A stretch of 64,000 bases of DNA, from NCBI RefSeq assembly GCF_040364665.1, contig NZ_BAABWX010000006.1, positions 1-64,000 on the forward strand. Direction: 5' to 3'. The notes beneath the pieces were generated by a model. The model was given only the letters and a program-made list of their open reading frames with translations. It made no database searches and was not told where the DNA came from. This stretch comes from Cognatishimia sp. WU-CL00825 (GTDB lineage Bacteria > Pseudomonadota > Alphaproteobacteria > Rhodobacterales > Rhodobacteraceae). A program made the position numbers and the translations under genes. This document shows positions 10,439 through 20,580 of this stretch, piece by piece (the stretch's first letter is position 1; each line of letters begins with the position of its first letter).

Positions 10439-10703
10439 CATCTCCGGGCTCATCAATCGTTTGCACACCTACGATACACCCACCGTCTGCAACGCGTTCG
10501 AAATAGCCCAAGGCCGGCGCGGGTTCACGGGATTTACCCACGGCGCGGTCTGTGTGCCGAATGATGTGATCCCGAAGCTGAACGCTGCGCTCGACCGGCT
10601 GTTCGCTGCCGAAGCCGTTGCTCTAGACCCGTTGAAAGATGGGCATATTGATTTTGAAACCTTTCAGTCCCCCTGGGCCGACTTCGAAAAGGCACGCACA
10701 TGA
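10425..10703 (+). pseudogene. internally deleted RraA-like gene (aldolase/methyltransferase-like fold)
   Basis: The 92-residue frame starts LINRLHTYDTPTVCNAFEIA, which resembles the N-terminus of RraA-like proteins (about 220 residues in this setting). It then jumps after GFTGFTHG to a GAVCVPNDVIPKLNAALDRLF segment resembling that family's C-terminus. Roughly 130 central residues, including the expected active-site region, are missing without a frameshift. The frame still overlaps the hydrolase gene upstream and otnK downstream (ATGA), so translation coupling is kept. It is either a decayed gene whose deletion kept the frame or a small retained protein. The family assignment rests on the two end segments only. 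Confidence 0.6.
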
Positions 10704-11974
10704 GCGGAACTATTCTAGGCTGCATCGCCGACGATTTCACCGGCGCAACAGACATCGCAGGCCTTTTGGCGCGCAGCGGTGTGCGGGTATCCCTACGTAT
10801 TGGTGTGCCTGACACCCCTCCCAACGACACCAGCGCATTTGAGGTCATCGCCCTTAAATCCCGCACCGCACCCGTGCAGGAGGCGATTGATGAAACCCGC
10901 GCGGCGCTGGCATGGCTGCGCGATGCGGGGGCTCGTCGTTTCTTCTGGAAGTATTGCTCTACCTTTGACAGTACCGCCGAGGGCAATATCGGCCCCGTGG
11001 CCGAGGCGCTCATGGACGATCTTGGCACAGATCAAACCATCTATTGCCCAGCCTTTCCCGAAAACGGCCGTTCCATCTTTATGGGCAACCTCTTCGTCGG
11101 CCATCAGTTGCTTGCCGAAAGCCCGATGAAGGACCACCCGCTGACCCCCATGCGCGATAGCAATTTGATGCGCCTTCTGGCCCCGCAAGTGCAGGGTCAG
11201 GTCGACCTGATTGACCGCCTTACAGTGGCCCAAGGGGCGCAGGCCTTGCAGGACGCCCTTGCGCAGATCCGCGCCGAGGGGACCGCCCATGTTGTTGTTG
11301 ATGCTGTCGCCAACAGTGACCTTGTGACCATTGCGACCGCCTGCCGTGACATGCCGCTGATGACCGGTGGCTCCGCCGTCGCGATGCCGCTGCCCGCCCT
11401 CTATCTGGCCGACGGGTTGCTTTCGGAAGATGCGCCCAAACAGCCGCATCACACCCTTCCTGACGCAACAATCGTCTTGTCCGGCAGCTGCTCGGCCATG
11501 ACCAACGCGCAGGTCGCAGCCTATATCGCGACGGGTGCGCCCTCTTATCAACTCGACCCGCTGACACTCGTGGAAAGCGGAAAACAAGAGGTTCTCGATT
11601 GGTTGGATGGGCAGGACATGACACAAGCACCGCTTGTCTATGCCACCGCTGATCCGGCCAGCGTCAAGGCCGCGCAGGTCAGGATCGGAGTAGCCGAAGT
11701 GGGCGCCCTGATCGAAAACACCCTCGCCGACTGCGCCACCGCTGCCCGTGATGCGGGCGCACGCCGCATCATCGTAGCGGGTGGCGAAACGTCAGGTGCC
11801 GTGACCAAGGCACTGGGGGTCGCACAGCTCGACATAGGCTCCGAAATCGCTCCCGGTGTGCCGTGGACCTATTGCATCTCAGACGGCACGCAGATTGCGC
11901 TGGCCCTCAAATCCGGCAACTTTGGTCGTGAAGACTTCTTTACAGACGCCTTAAGCAAACTGGACAACGCATGA
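10700..11974 (+). CDS. otnK: 3-oxo-tetronate kinase
   Basis: 424 residues, DUF1537-type kinase. It phosphorylates 3-oxo-tetronate at O4, the committing step of threonate/erythronate breakdown. Family motifs: CIADDFTGATDIAG (8-21) and KSRTAPVQEA in the N-terminal sugar-acid domain, YCPAFPENGRSIFMGNLFV in the middle, and the C-terminal nucleotide-binding domain with VLSGSCSAMTNAQ, VAGGETSGAVTKALG and GVPWTYC. It overlaps otnC by 4 bases. The order kinase-decarboxylase-isomerase is that of known otn operons. Confidence 0.93.
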   Translation: MSGTILGCIADDFTGATDIAGLLARSGVRVSLRIGVPDTPPNDTSAFEVIALKSRTAPVQEAIDETRAALAWLRDAGARRFFWKYCSTFDSTAEGNIGPVAEALMDDLGTDQTIYCPAFPENGRSIFMGNLFVGHQLLAESPMKDHPLTPMRDSNLMRLLAPQVQGQVDLIDRLTVAQGAQALQDALAQIRAEGTAHVVVDAVANSDLVTIATACRDMPLMTGGSAVAMPLPALYLADGLLSEDAPKQPHHTLPDATIVLSGSCSAMTNAQVAAYIATGAPSYQLDPLTLVESGKQEVLDWLDGQDMTQAPLVYATADPASVKAAQVRIGVAEVGALIENTLADCATAARDAGARRIIVAGGETSGAVTKALGVAQLDIGSEIAPGVPWTYCISDGTQIALALKSGNFGREDFFTDALSKLDNA

Positions 11975-12617
11975 CAGCGGAAACCCAACTGCGCGAACAG
12001 ATCTGCCTATTGGCGAAATCCATGTTTGACCGTGGCCTGACTGGTGGCAGCACTGGAAACATATCCGCGCGCACGGCTGACGGGGGCCTGCTGGTCTCGC
12101 CCACGGGCACCAGTTTTGGCCGCCTTGACCCCGCAAAGCTCAGTCGGTTTGACCCGCAAGGCGGGTTGATCGACGGAGACCCGCCGACCAAGGAAATGCC
12201 ACTGCATTGCGCTTTCTACGACACCCGCTCCACGGCGGGGGCGGTTGTGCATCTACACTCATGTCATTCAGTTGCGCTGTCCATGATGCCTGATGCGAAT
12301 GAGGATGATTTTCTGCCCCACCTTACCCCCTATGCAATCATGAAACTGGGGCGCGTTAAACTCCTGCCGTTCTTTCTGCCCGGTGATCCGGCGATGGGGG
12401 ATGCGGTGCGTGGCCTCGCCGGGAAACGTTCCGCGGTGATGTTGGCCAATCACGGCCCAGTGGTGGCAGGCAAGGATATCGAAGCCGCCTGCAACGCGAT
12501 TGAAGAACTTGAAGACACCGCGCGCTTGGCGATGATGACGCACGGCATGTCACCGCGCGGACTCACACACACAGATGTGGAGCGGTTGGTAACGACATTT
12601 GCTGTGGAGTGGGAGGC

Positions 12618-12621
<4 letters not shown>
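11971..12621 (+). CDS. otnC: 3-oxo-tetronate 4-phosphate decarboxylase (class II aldolase/adducin family)
   Basis: 216 residues. It converts 3-oxo-tetronate 4-phosphate to dihydroxyacetone phosphate and CO2. Class II aldolase metal and catalytic residues are in place: Glu75 in TKEMPLHC, His94 and His96 in VVHLHSCHS, and His161 in MLANHGPVV. The phosphate-binding loop GGSTGNISART (25-35) is also present. Coupled to otnK by ATGA and to the isomerase gene by a second ATGA. Confidence 0.92.
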
Positions 12622-14050
<1,429 letters not shown>

Positions 14051-15295
14051 ATGGTCAAGAATCCAATCCCGTTGGCGCAAGTCAAAGCACCTCCGACAAC
14101 GTCACTCAATCGGTCATTGACCCTTCCACTTCTCACACTCTACGGGCTGGGGGTTACTGTTGGCGCCGGGATTTACGTCCTGATTGGCGTCACTGCAGCA
14201 CAAGCTGGCCCATATGCTTGGATCGCATTTTTGCTCGCGGCGAGTGTCGTCGGATTCACAGCCTTCTCCTATGCTGAACTCGCGACACGTTATCCGGTCA
14301 GTGCTGGCGAGTCCGCCTACGTAGATGCGGGCTTCGGCCGCGCGAATCTCGCAACTGCAATCGGTATTCTCGTTGCAATTTCAGGGTTGGTTTCGGCATC
14401 AGCCATCACGGTTGGGGCTTCCGGATACTTGGGCAGCCTGACAGGCGTGGAACCTTCCGCCCTCATCTTGGGAATCGTGACCACGATGGGATTACTGGCA
14501 TGGTGGGGGATCACCCAATCTGTTGTCGTCGCAGGCATTGTCACAGTCATCGAAATTCTTGGCCTGTTTGTTGTGATCGGCTGGAGCATGGCCATGACGG
14601 AAAGACTGGGCGTCTCTCCAAAAGACTTGATACCACCTCTATGGGGCAGTCACTGGATGGGCATCATCAGCGCGACGGTGCTCGCCTTTTTTGCGTTCAT
14701 CGGTTTCGAAGACATGGTGAATGTTGCAGAAGAGGTTGAAGAACCGCGCCGAACACTTCCAAAAGCGATCATCTATACGCTCGTCATTGCGACCATCCTC
14801 TACTTGGCCACTTGTGTCGCAGTGACAATGGCAGTCCCGATGGAGGCGCTTGCGGGGTCATCTGCGCCATTAGCCCTCGTCTTTGCTGATGCCCCAGAAG
14901 CAATGCAGATCAGCTTCACAGCCATTGCTGTCGTGGCAACGGTGAATGGGGTGTTGATCCAGATGATCATGGTGTCCCGCGTCATCTATGGCATGGCTGA
15001 TCGCGGCCGGTTGCCCGCCGGTTTCGCGCGCCTATCGGTCCGCACACAAACACCCTCTGTCGCCACCGCATTTGTCGCAATCTGCATCCTCGGCCTCAGT
15101 CTGTTTCTACCAATTGCACGCCTTGCAGAGTGGACATCACAAATCGTTCTAAGCGTGTTCGTATGTGTCAATTTAGCTCTGATTGCCATCAAGCGCCGGG
15201 CCGAACCTGCGGATGATCATTTTTCGATACCACTGCTGGTCCCGGTATGCGGGGCAATCATCAGCGTTATCTTGTTGGTCGTATCGCTATTCTGA
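14051..15295 (+). CDS. APC-family amino-acid permease
   Basis: 414 residues from ATG 14051 (AAAGGC 8 bases upstream). A longer frame from TTG 13943 gives a poor hydrophilic extension. About twelve hydrophobic segments. The first unwound helix carries GLGVTVGAGIYVLIG, the APC substrate-site glycine motif, and helix 6 reads FFAFIGFEDMVNVAEEVEEPRRTLPKAI, another family hallmark. Cytoplasmic-membrane amino-acid or polyamine transporter; substrate not assignable. Monocistronic, with no catabolic genes next to it. Confidence 0.88.
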   Translation: MVKNPIPLAQVKAPPTTSLNRSLTLPLLTLYGLGVTVGAGIYVLIGVTAAQAGPYAWIAFLLAASVVGFTAFSYAELATRYPVSAGESAYVDAGFGRANLATAIGILVAISGLVSASAITVGASGYLGSLTGVEPSALILGIVTTMGLLAWWGITQSVVVAGIVTVIEILGLFVVIGWSMAMTERLGVSPKDLIPPLWGSHWMGIISATVLAFFAFIGFEDMVNVAEEVEEPRRTLPKAIIYTLVIATILYLATCVAVTMAVPMEALAGSSAPLALVFADAPEAMQISFTAIAVVATVNGVLIQMIMVSRVIYGMADRGRLPAGFARLSVRTQTPSVATAFVAICILGLSLFLPIARLAEWTSQIVLSVFVCVNLALIAIKRRAEPADDHFSIPLLVPVCGAIISVILLVVSLF

Positions 15296-15678
15296 CGAAG
15301 AATGAGACCGCTTCATCAAAGTAGCGGATCACAATCAACTTAACGCCGCCGTTCGCCGCATGACAGAAATTCAGGAAAAATGGGCGCGTAGCGGCCCAAT
15401 GCGTTCGCGAACGGGTTTCTGTGGTCCAAAGCAAAATCAAAAAGCCAGTGCAGTTCGAACTGTATGCAGCGAAAAACACTATGGGTGGCGAGGAGACGCT
15501 CGCGGCAGGTTCAACGGCGGCCATTCCGGCGAACAAAAGCGGCCATTCGTCTACAAACGGCCGAGCTAACTACATTGTTCCAGAAATCAAGTTCAGTATA
15601 ACTCGGGGTTGATTATGAAGGAGCTTAAGTTTGCAATTGTTACGGCAACAACGAGCCACCGTTGCAATAGGGAATCCG
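15296..15678. other. intergenic region without a credible gene
   Basis: 383 bases between the APC permease and the convergent GntR gene. Small open frames (for example 15360-15569) lack ribosome sites and coding character. It holds the second copy of the 13-base word AAAAGCGGCCATT (15535-15547), near another GGCCATTC. I see no terminator with a T run. Confidence 0.5.
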
Positions 15679-16671
15679 CTAAGCCGACGCTGGGTTGATA
15701 TCACTGACGAATGGCAAATTTAGTGGTTCCAGCGCCATTTTTGCGGATTGAACACGCGCGATAACTTTGGGCAAGGCTATCTGAAGGTGTCGAAGAGTCT
15801 CGCTTTTTACAATACTAAAGTCTTTGGCCTGCATTGCAGAGATGATGTTCAGGTGCTCTTCAAAAAACGGTTCTGCTTTTGGGAGATCAACTTCATTGCC
15901 CAAAACGTAACGGCTTGCCAAATGCAAACAATTGGTACGTCTCAAGGACTCTGAAATTTCTTGATTGGGACAGGCAGTCACGCAATCAATATGAAGATCC
16001 TCCTCCATCTTAAACAGATCAGCAGGACTAACATTTGGGTAAGACGCGGTCGCTCGGGTCAAACGCAATGCAATTAGATCAAGCTTGGAAGGCGCAATAT
16101 CTCCGGCGGTTAAGGCCAATGCCTCAGGTTCCAACAGCATGCGTAATTCGTAGAGGGCGGTGATGCGGTTTTCGTCAAGCGCAACCGTGTGCCAGCGAGA
16201 ACTTCCGTCGCGAACCACCAGCCCGTTTGACTGCGCTTGCAACAGTACTTCGTGCATGACGGTTCGTCCTACGCCGTAGTGTGTCGCCGCATCGGATTCA
16301 TTGATTCGAAGCCGCCCGCGAATGGCGCAGCGTACAAGCTCCGCCTCGACTTCAGCATAGAGTTTTTCCGAGGATCGTACCTTGAGAGCACCCGCTTCAT
16401 CGGATGCCAGTCCAAGTGTGTCGGCGGTGATCGGGCGGCGATCGACCTCGCTGTCTGAAGTTTGAACGATGAAGCCGCGCCCGGAAAATCGTGCAAGGCG
16501 CCCTTCGGAATGCAGCTGTGCAATTGCGGCTTTCACTGGTGTTCGGCTCGCCCCAATCAGTTTTGCTATAGAAGATTCAACGATGACACGGCCAGGGTTT
16601 AACCGCCCTTTTTCAATGGCTTGCCTCAGGAGCGTGTAGGTCATTGTTTCTAGATTTTGGCTTTGTTCCAT
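15679..16671 (-). CDS. GntR/FCD regulator with two winged-helix domains
   Basis: 330 residues, about 100 longer than a usual FCD regulator. A first GntR-type winged helix occupies about 5-72 (LNPGRVIVESSIAKLIGASRTPVKAAIAQL). A second, more divergent one is at about 103-165 (AEVEAELVRCAIRGRLRINESDAATHYGVGRTVMHEVLLQ). The helical FCD domain follows (about 170-305; LYELRMLLEPEALAL, DLHIDCVTAC, EEHLNII). Divergent from the DUF1330/GldA/CUT2 operon that begins at 16886 and so likely its regulator. Two DNA-reading heads per monomer would suit an asymmetric or doubled operator. Confidence 0.85.
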   Translation of the reverse strand: MEQSQNLETMTYTLLRQAIEKGRLNPGRVIVESSIAKLIGASRTPVKAAIAQLHSEGRLARFSGRGFIVQTSDSEVDRRPITADTLGLASDEAGALKVRSSEKLYAEVEAELVRCAIRGRLRINESDAATHYGVGRTVMHEVLLQAQSNGLVVRDGSSRWHTVALDENRITALYELRMLLEPEALALTAGDIAPSKLDLIALRLTRATASYPNVSPADLFKMEEDLHIDCVTACPNQEISESLRRTNCLHLASRYVLGNEVDLPKAEPFFEEHLNIISAMQAKDFSIVKSETLRHLQIALPKVIARVQSAKMALEPLNLPFVSDINPASA

Positions 16672-16794
16672 AATCGAACTACATCCACTCGGAGGTTAAC
16701 TCTTTGAATTATATATTTTACTTGGCGTGAAGTCACAACCTTTTCGGGGGGGGTGTCAGGTGAAGGTCTGGCAAAACCTTTTTATTGGATATTG

Positions 16795-16824
16795 TTGACA
16801 AAGACCACAAATGAGGAGTAACGA
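16795..16824 (+). promoter_or_regulatory. candidate promoter of the sugar/polyol operon
   Basis: A consensus TTGACA (16795-16800) is followed after 18 bases by a weak TAACGA. It lies about 70 bases before the TTG start at 16886 and just after a G8 run at about 16747. Only the -35 is convincing. Confidence 0.3.
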
Positions 16825-16885
16825 TTGGTTAATCGCCGAATCCCGGATGTCGTTTTCGGGAGGCGGTCGAGGTAGGAGGAACACT

Positions 16886-17248
16886 TTGACAAGCAAGATT
16901 TACACCATCGCGTTTTACGACGAGGTCCATGACGAAACAGCTTTGCAGGCCTATGCCGAGCTCGCGGCTCCCGCTGTTTTGGCCGCCGGTGCGCGGTACC
17001 TTTCGCGAGGCGAGCCCGTTGCAACCTATGAGGCTGGCCAGCAGGCGCGTGTGACTTTGCTTGAATGGGACTCTTTAGAGCAAGCCCTCGCGCTGTATGA
17101 AAGCCCAGCCTATCTGGAGGCTTTGGAAAAACTTGGCGGATCGGTGCGTCGCGATATTCGGATCGTCCCTGCTTTCGATCGGGCGCTCTTGGCTGCCGAC
17201 GCAGACGATAACGGTCAAGTTACTGATCATACGGATGGTGACTCCTGA
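16886..17248 (+). CDS. DUF1330-like small protein
   Basis: 120 residues, start TTG 16886 chosen because AGGAGGA (16874-16880) lies five bases upstream; longer upstream frames lack a site. The pattern YTIAFYDEVHDETALQAYAELAAPAVLAAGARYLSRG, then VTLLEWDSLEQALALYESPAYLEAL, is that of DUF1330 dimeric alpha/beta-barrel (ABM-like) proteins. Their role is mostly unknown; some are enzyme-like and bind small organics. Its TGA overlaps the ATG of the dehydrogenase gene, so the two are coupled. Confidence 0.75.
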   Translation: MTSKIYTIAFYDEVHDETALQAYAELAAPAVLAAGARYLSRGEPVATYEAGQQARVTLLEWDSLEQALALYESPAYLEALEKLGGSVRRDIRIVPAFDRALLAADADDNGQVTDHTDGDS

Positions 17249-18375
17249 TGCTAAAGACGATGGGATTTCCCTCAAGATACATTCAGGGGCCAGGGGCGCT
17301 CAACCAGGCAGGCCCATTGCTCTGTGAGCTTGGCTTCAAATGCCCAGTTGTGCTCTGCGACGAAACGGTGCGAATAATTGCCTTACCGAGTTTGCTCAAC
17401 AGTCTGGAGCGCGCGGGACATCCATCAAGCGTGGTCATATTCCCGGGCGAAATCAATCACGACACGGTGGCTCAATGCAATCAGCAGGTTGCTGGCTTCG
17501 CGCCTGATGTTGTGATCGGTCTCGGCGGCGGAAAGGCCGTGGATGCGGCCAAGGCGGCGGCGGCGCAACTGGATATTCCGGTCGTGATTGCCCCTACAGT
17601 CGCGTCCAACGATGCCCCGACTAGCCGATTGATTGTCATCAACGATCAAAACAGCACGCCAACCCAGATTGATTTCCTGAAGCTCAATCCGATGGCGATT
17701 TTGGTGGATACGGAAATTATCGTGAACGCACCGGCGCGTTTCTTTGCGGCGGGCATCGGCGACGCCATCAGCAAGAGTCTGGAGGCACATCAATGTTCAG
17801 CATCGGGGGGCGAGAACTTCTTTGGGACGCCGCCCTCTGCCACTGCGATTATGCTTGCGGACCAATGCTACAACGTAATCTTAACACACTCCGTAAGTGC
17901 TTATGATGATGTGAAAAATCACAAAGTCAGCCAGAAAGTTGAGGAGCTCGTCGAAGCAACGGTTCTGCTCAGCGGTCTTGGCTTTGAAAGCGGTGGCCTG
18001 TCCTTGGCGCATGCTTTGATCCGCGGGATCACGGCGATCCCGTCCATGGGTAAGAACCTGCATGGTGAAATGGTTGCTTTCGGCGCGCTAGTTCAAACCG
18101 TGATCGAGGATCGACCGCAACAGGCCTTGGATCAACTGATCGCCATTCTCGCTTACACCAATCTGCCGACGACATTCGCGGATTTAGGGTATGAGGGCGA
18201 CATGAGGCCTGCGGATCTGGATCAGATGGTCGCGGCCACCCTCGCACATAAATATGCGACGAATATGACGCCGGCACTGACAGCGCCGCGCCTGAAAGAC
18301 GCACTTATCAAAACGAATAAATTGGGGATATCACTACGAGGGCACAACGCGCAGCCCTTGGAGCTCCCCCAATAA
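17248..18375 (+). CDS. GldA-type metal-dependent alcohol (glycerol-like) dehydrogenase
   Basis: 375 residues of the iron/zinc-containing alcohol dehydrogenase family, glycerol dehydrogenase branch. GLGGGKAVDAAKA (91-103) binds NAD, and the three metal ligands fall exactly where GldA has them: Asp172, His255 and His272. GldA enzymes oxidise a secondary hydroxyl of polyols such as glycerol. Within this operon the substrate may be a different polyol or hydroxyketone. Coupled to the DUF1330 gene and followed after 68 bases by the transporter genes. Confidence 0.88.
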   Translation: MLKTMGFPSRYIQGPGALNQAGPLLCELGFKCPVVLCDETVRIIALPSLLNSLERAGHPSSVVIFPGEINHDTVAQCNQQVAGFAPDVVIGLGGGKAVDAAKAAAAQLDIPVVIAPTVASNDAPTSRLIVINDQNSTPTQIDFLKLNPMAILVDTEIIVNAPARFFAAGIGDAISKSLEAHQCSASGGENFFGTPPSATAIMLADQCYNVILTHSVSAYDDVKNHKVSQKVEELVEATVLLSGLGFESGGLSLAHALIRGITAIPSMGKNLHGEMVAFGALVQTVIEDRPQQALDQLIAILAYTNLPTTFADLGYEGDMRPADLDQMVAATLAHKYATNMTPALTAPRLKDALIKTNKLGISLRGHNAQPLELPQ

Positions 18376-18443
18376 AAAGGACCCACCGCGCATTTCATGG
18401 CGCTGCCGGTGAGAAGACTTAGCCATATCTTGGAGGAGAAGAC

Positions 18444-19460
18444 ATGAAACGCATCACTACACTTTTGACTGGAGCTGCGTCGCTCGCCCTTGTGGCATTT
18501 GGCGCACAAGCTGAGACCAAAATCGCCCATGTACCAGGCGGCCCACATCCGTTCTTTGCGGATTGGGAGCCCGCGTCGATGGCTGCGAAAGAAGACTTTA
18601 ATCTTGGCGCAGCGGATTACAGATTCCCGCAAAAATGGGAATTGAACCTGCAAAACGACCTGCTCGAAAGCTTGGTCACTCAAGGATACAACGCCTTTGC
18701 AATTCACCCCGGCGACCCGGTTGGCAGCGTTCCGACATTGAACGAATTGGTGGGAACTGGCGCACCTGTGATCGCGGTTTCTGCCTGCGTGAATGACCCT
18801 TCTGACGTGTCTTTCTGCTTGGCATCTGATGCCGGTGTGTCGGCCTACACTGGGACAAAGCACCTGATTGAAGCGATGGGACCGGGCACGAAGAAGATTG
18901 CGCATTTCACCGGTTGGTTAGTTGAGCCAAACACGCAGTTGCGCATTGATGGTGTGGCAAAGGCCGCCGCTGAGGCTGGCGTTGAAATCGTTCAAGTCAT
19001 CGCCGATATCGATGCGCCTGAGCCTGCCGAAGAGAAAATCGGTGCCTATCTCGCGGCCCATGGCTCTGAGATTGACGGCGTGATCACTACGGCGTGGGTG
19101 CCAGCCGTTGTGGCATCAAATGCCATGCGTCGCATCGGGGATCAGCGTATCAAGATGGTGGCGATTGACCATGATGAAGTGGTTATGGATGCCATCCGCG
19201 ATGGCTATGTAGTTGGCTCGATGTTGCAAAACCCATACGGTCAAGCCTACGTCGCAGCGTTTGCCGCGGACAAGCTTTTGAACGGCTGTGAAGTTAGCGC
19301 GGATGCGCCATTTGCTGATCATCCTTTGACTGCGCGTTTCATAGACTCTGGTGCGCCATATGTGGACGCCGGAAATGTCGACGCCCGTGCAGATGTTGAT
19401 CGCGCAATGACTGAAGAGTTGATGCGCAAAGTCGAAGCAGACTTCCTGAGCTGTAACTGA
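18444..19460 (+). CDS. ribose-type sugar ABC transporter substrate-binding protein
   Basis: 338 residues with a signal peptide (1-23, MKRITTLLTGAASLALVAFG then AQA). Type I periplasmic-binding fold of the RbsB family, e.g. LLESLVTQGYNAFAIHPGDPVGSVPTLNEL and the hinge GVITTAWVPAVVASNAMRR. A strong GGAGGAGAAG precedes ATG 18444. It is the receptor of the CUT2 importer whose permeases and ATPase follow. Ligand not assigned. Confidence 0.9.
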   Translation: MKRITTLLTGAASLALVAFGAQAETKIAHVPGGPHPFFADWEPASMAAKEDFNLGAADYRFPQKWELNLQNDLLESLVTQGYNAFAIHPGDPVGSVPTLNELVGTGAPVIAVSACVNDPSDVSFCLASDAGVSAYTGTKHLIEAMGPGTKKIAHFTGWLVEPNTQLRIDGVAKAAAEAGVEIVQVIADIDAPEPAEEKIGAYLAAHGSEIDGVITTAWVPAVVASNAMRRIGDQRIKMVAIDHDEVVMDAIRDGYVVGSMLQNPYGQAYVAAFAADKLLNGCEVSADAPFADHPLTARFIDSGAPYVDAGNVDARADVDRAMTEELMRKVEADFLSCN

Positions 19461-19536
19461 TGATCGACGAAGGCGGGCGCTTGGGTGTCCGTCCCTTCCT
19501 ATGCAATGTGGACGAAAGAGCTGACGCTTTTTCATG

Positions 19537-19552
19537 CGGTCTTTCCAGACCG
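19537..19552 (+). promoter_or_regulatory. intercistronic stem-loop after the RbsB-like gene
   Basis: CGGTCT and AGACCG form a perfect 6-bp stem with a TTCC loop in the 109-base gap before the first permease. Without a T run it is more likely an mRNA-stability element, as often found behind receptor genes. Confidence 0.45.
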
Positions 19553-19569
19553 AAGACTAGGATAATCAA

Positions 19570-20580
19570 ATGTCCCTTGTATCTTTTGACGCTCAAAAAA
19601 CGGTTTGGGGGCCGACCGTGAGGCGCCTGTTGCTGTCGAACGAGTTTGGCCTACTCTTGCTGATTGTGGTGTTTGGCACGTTGTTTTACTCTGTGTCGTC
19701 CGGTTTTCTATCCTCCTTCAATCTCAATTCCATGAGCCGTGCCGCCGCGATCAATGTTATGATCGGGTTTTCCATGATGGCTGTGATTGCGACAGGCGGG
19801 TTGAGTTTGGCCGTGGGCGCGATCGGCGTTTGCTCCGCCATGGTCTGCGGGTGGTTGCTGCAAGAAATTGGCATGCCTTGGCCCTTTGCGCTCATCGCCG
19901 CGATTGCGGCAGGAGCAATGCTGGGCGCGATCAACGGGACGATCGAGGTGAAAACACGGCTCCATAGTTTCATTGTGACACTGGCGACCATGAGCCTCTT
20001 CTTCGGGATCATGATCTTCCTGACGCAGGCTCAGACTTACCGCGGTATCCCCGCGTCCTTCGTCAGTTTTGGGCGCATGAAAGTCATGGGGCTGTCGGCG
20101 ATGCTTGGGCCAGCTTTGATCGTCGCAGTTGCACTCATCATTTTGTACAGTTTTACCCGTGTCGGCAAAGAGATGTTGGCAGCAGGCGCGAAGCCGGAAG
20201 CCGCCATGCTCTCAGGCGTCCGTGTCGGGCGAATGATTGTGCTTGCCCACGCGCTTTCAGGCGGATTGGCTGCGATTGCAGCCCTCTTGTTGGTCGCCCG
20301 AAATGGTGCGGCTATTCCGTCGATGGCGGGTCAACAAGGCCAAGATTGGCTGCTCATTGCGTTCCTCGGGCCGGTGCTCGGAGGTGCGGTTCTAACGGGC
20401 GGAAAAATTTCGGTGGTTGGCGCGTTTCTGGGCGCTGTTCTTGTCACGGTCCTGAGCAATGGTTTGTTGTTGATGCAAATCGGTGATTTTTGGCTTCAAG
20501 CTACCCTTGGTGCAGTTCTGCTACTTGCGGTGCTTGCTGACCTGGCGCGCCGGAAGTTTCTTGAACGGAGAGCACAGTGA
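19570..20580 (+). CDS. ribose-type ABC transporter permease
   Basis: 336 residues with about eight to ten hydrophobic segments. RbsC/BPD_transp_2 family: ATGGLSLAVGAIGVCSAMV, LGAINGTIEVKTRLHSFIVTLATMS and the C-terminal FLGPVLGGAVLTGGKISVVGAFLGA. It overlaps the second permease by 4 bases (GTGATG). Probably forms a heterodimer with it. Confidence 0.9.
   Translation: MSLVSFDAQKTVWGPTVRRLLLSNEFGLLLLIVVFGTLFYSVSSGFLSSFNLNSMSRAAAINVMIGFSMMAVIATGGLSLAVGAIGVCSAMVCGWLLQEIGMPWPFALIAAIAAGAMLGAINGTIEVKTRLHSFIVTLATMSLFFGIMIFLTQAQTYRGIPASFVSFGRMKVMGLSAMLGPALIVAVALIILYSFTRVGKEMLAAGAKPEAAMLSGVRVGRMIVLAHALSGGLAAIAALLLVARNGAAIPSMAGQQGQDWLLIAFLGPVLGGAVLTGGKISVVGAFLGAVLVTVLSNGLLLMQIGDFWLQATLGAVLLLAVLADLARRKFLERRAQ

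Noticed and set aside
15360..15569. 69-residue open frame in the gap after the APC permease
   Set aside because: No ribosome site or family features and it covers the AAAAGCGGCCATT repeat word.
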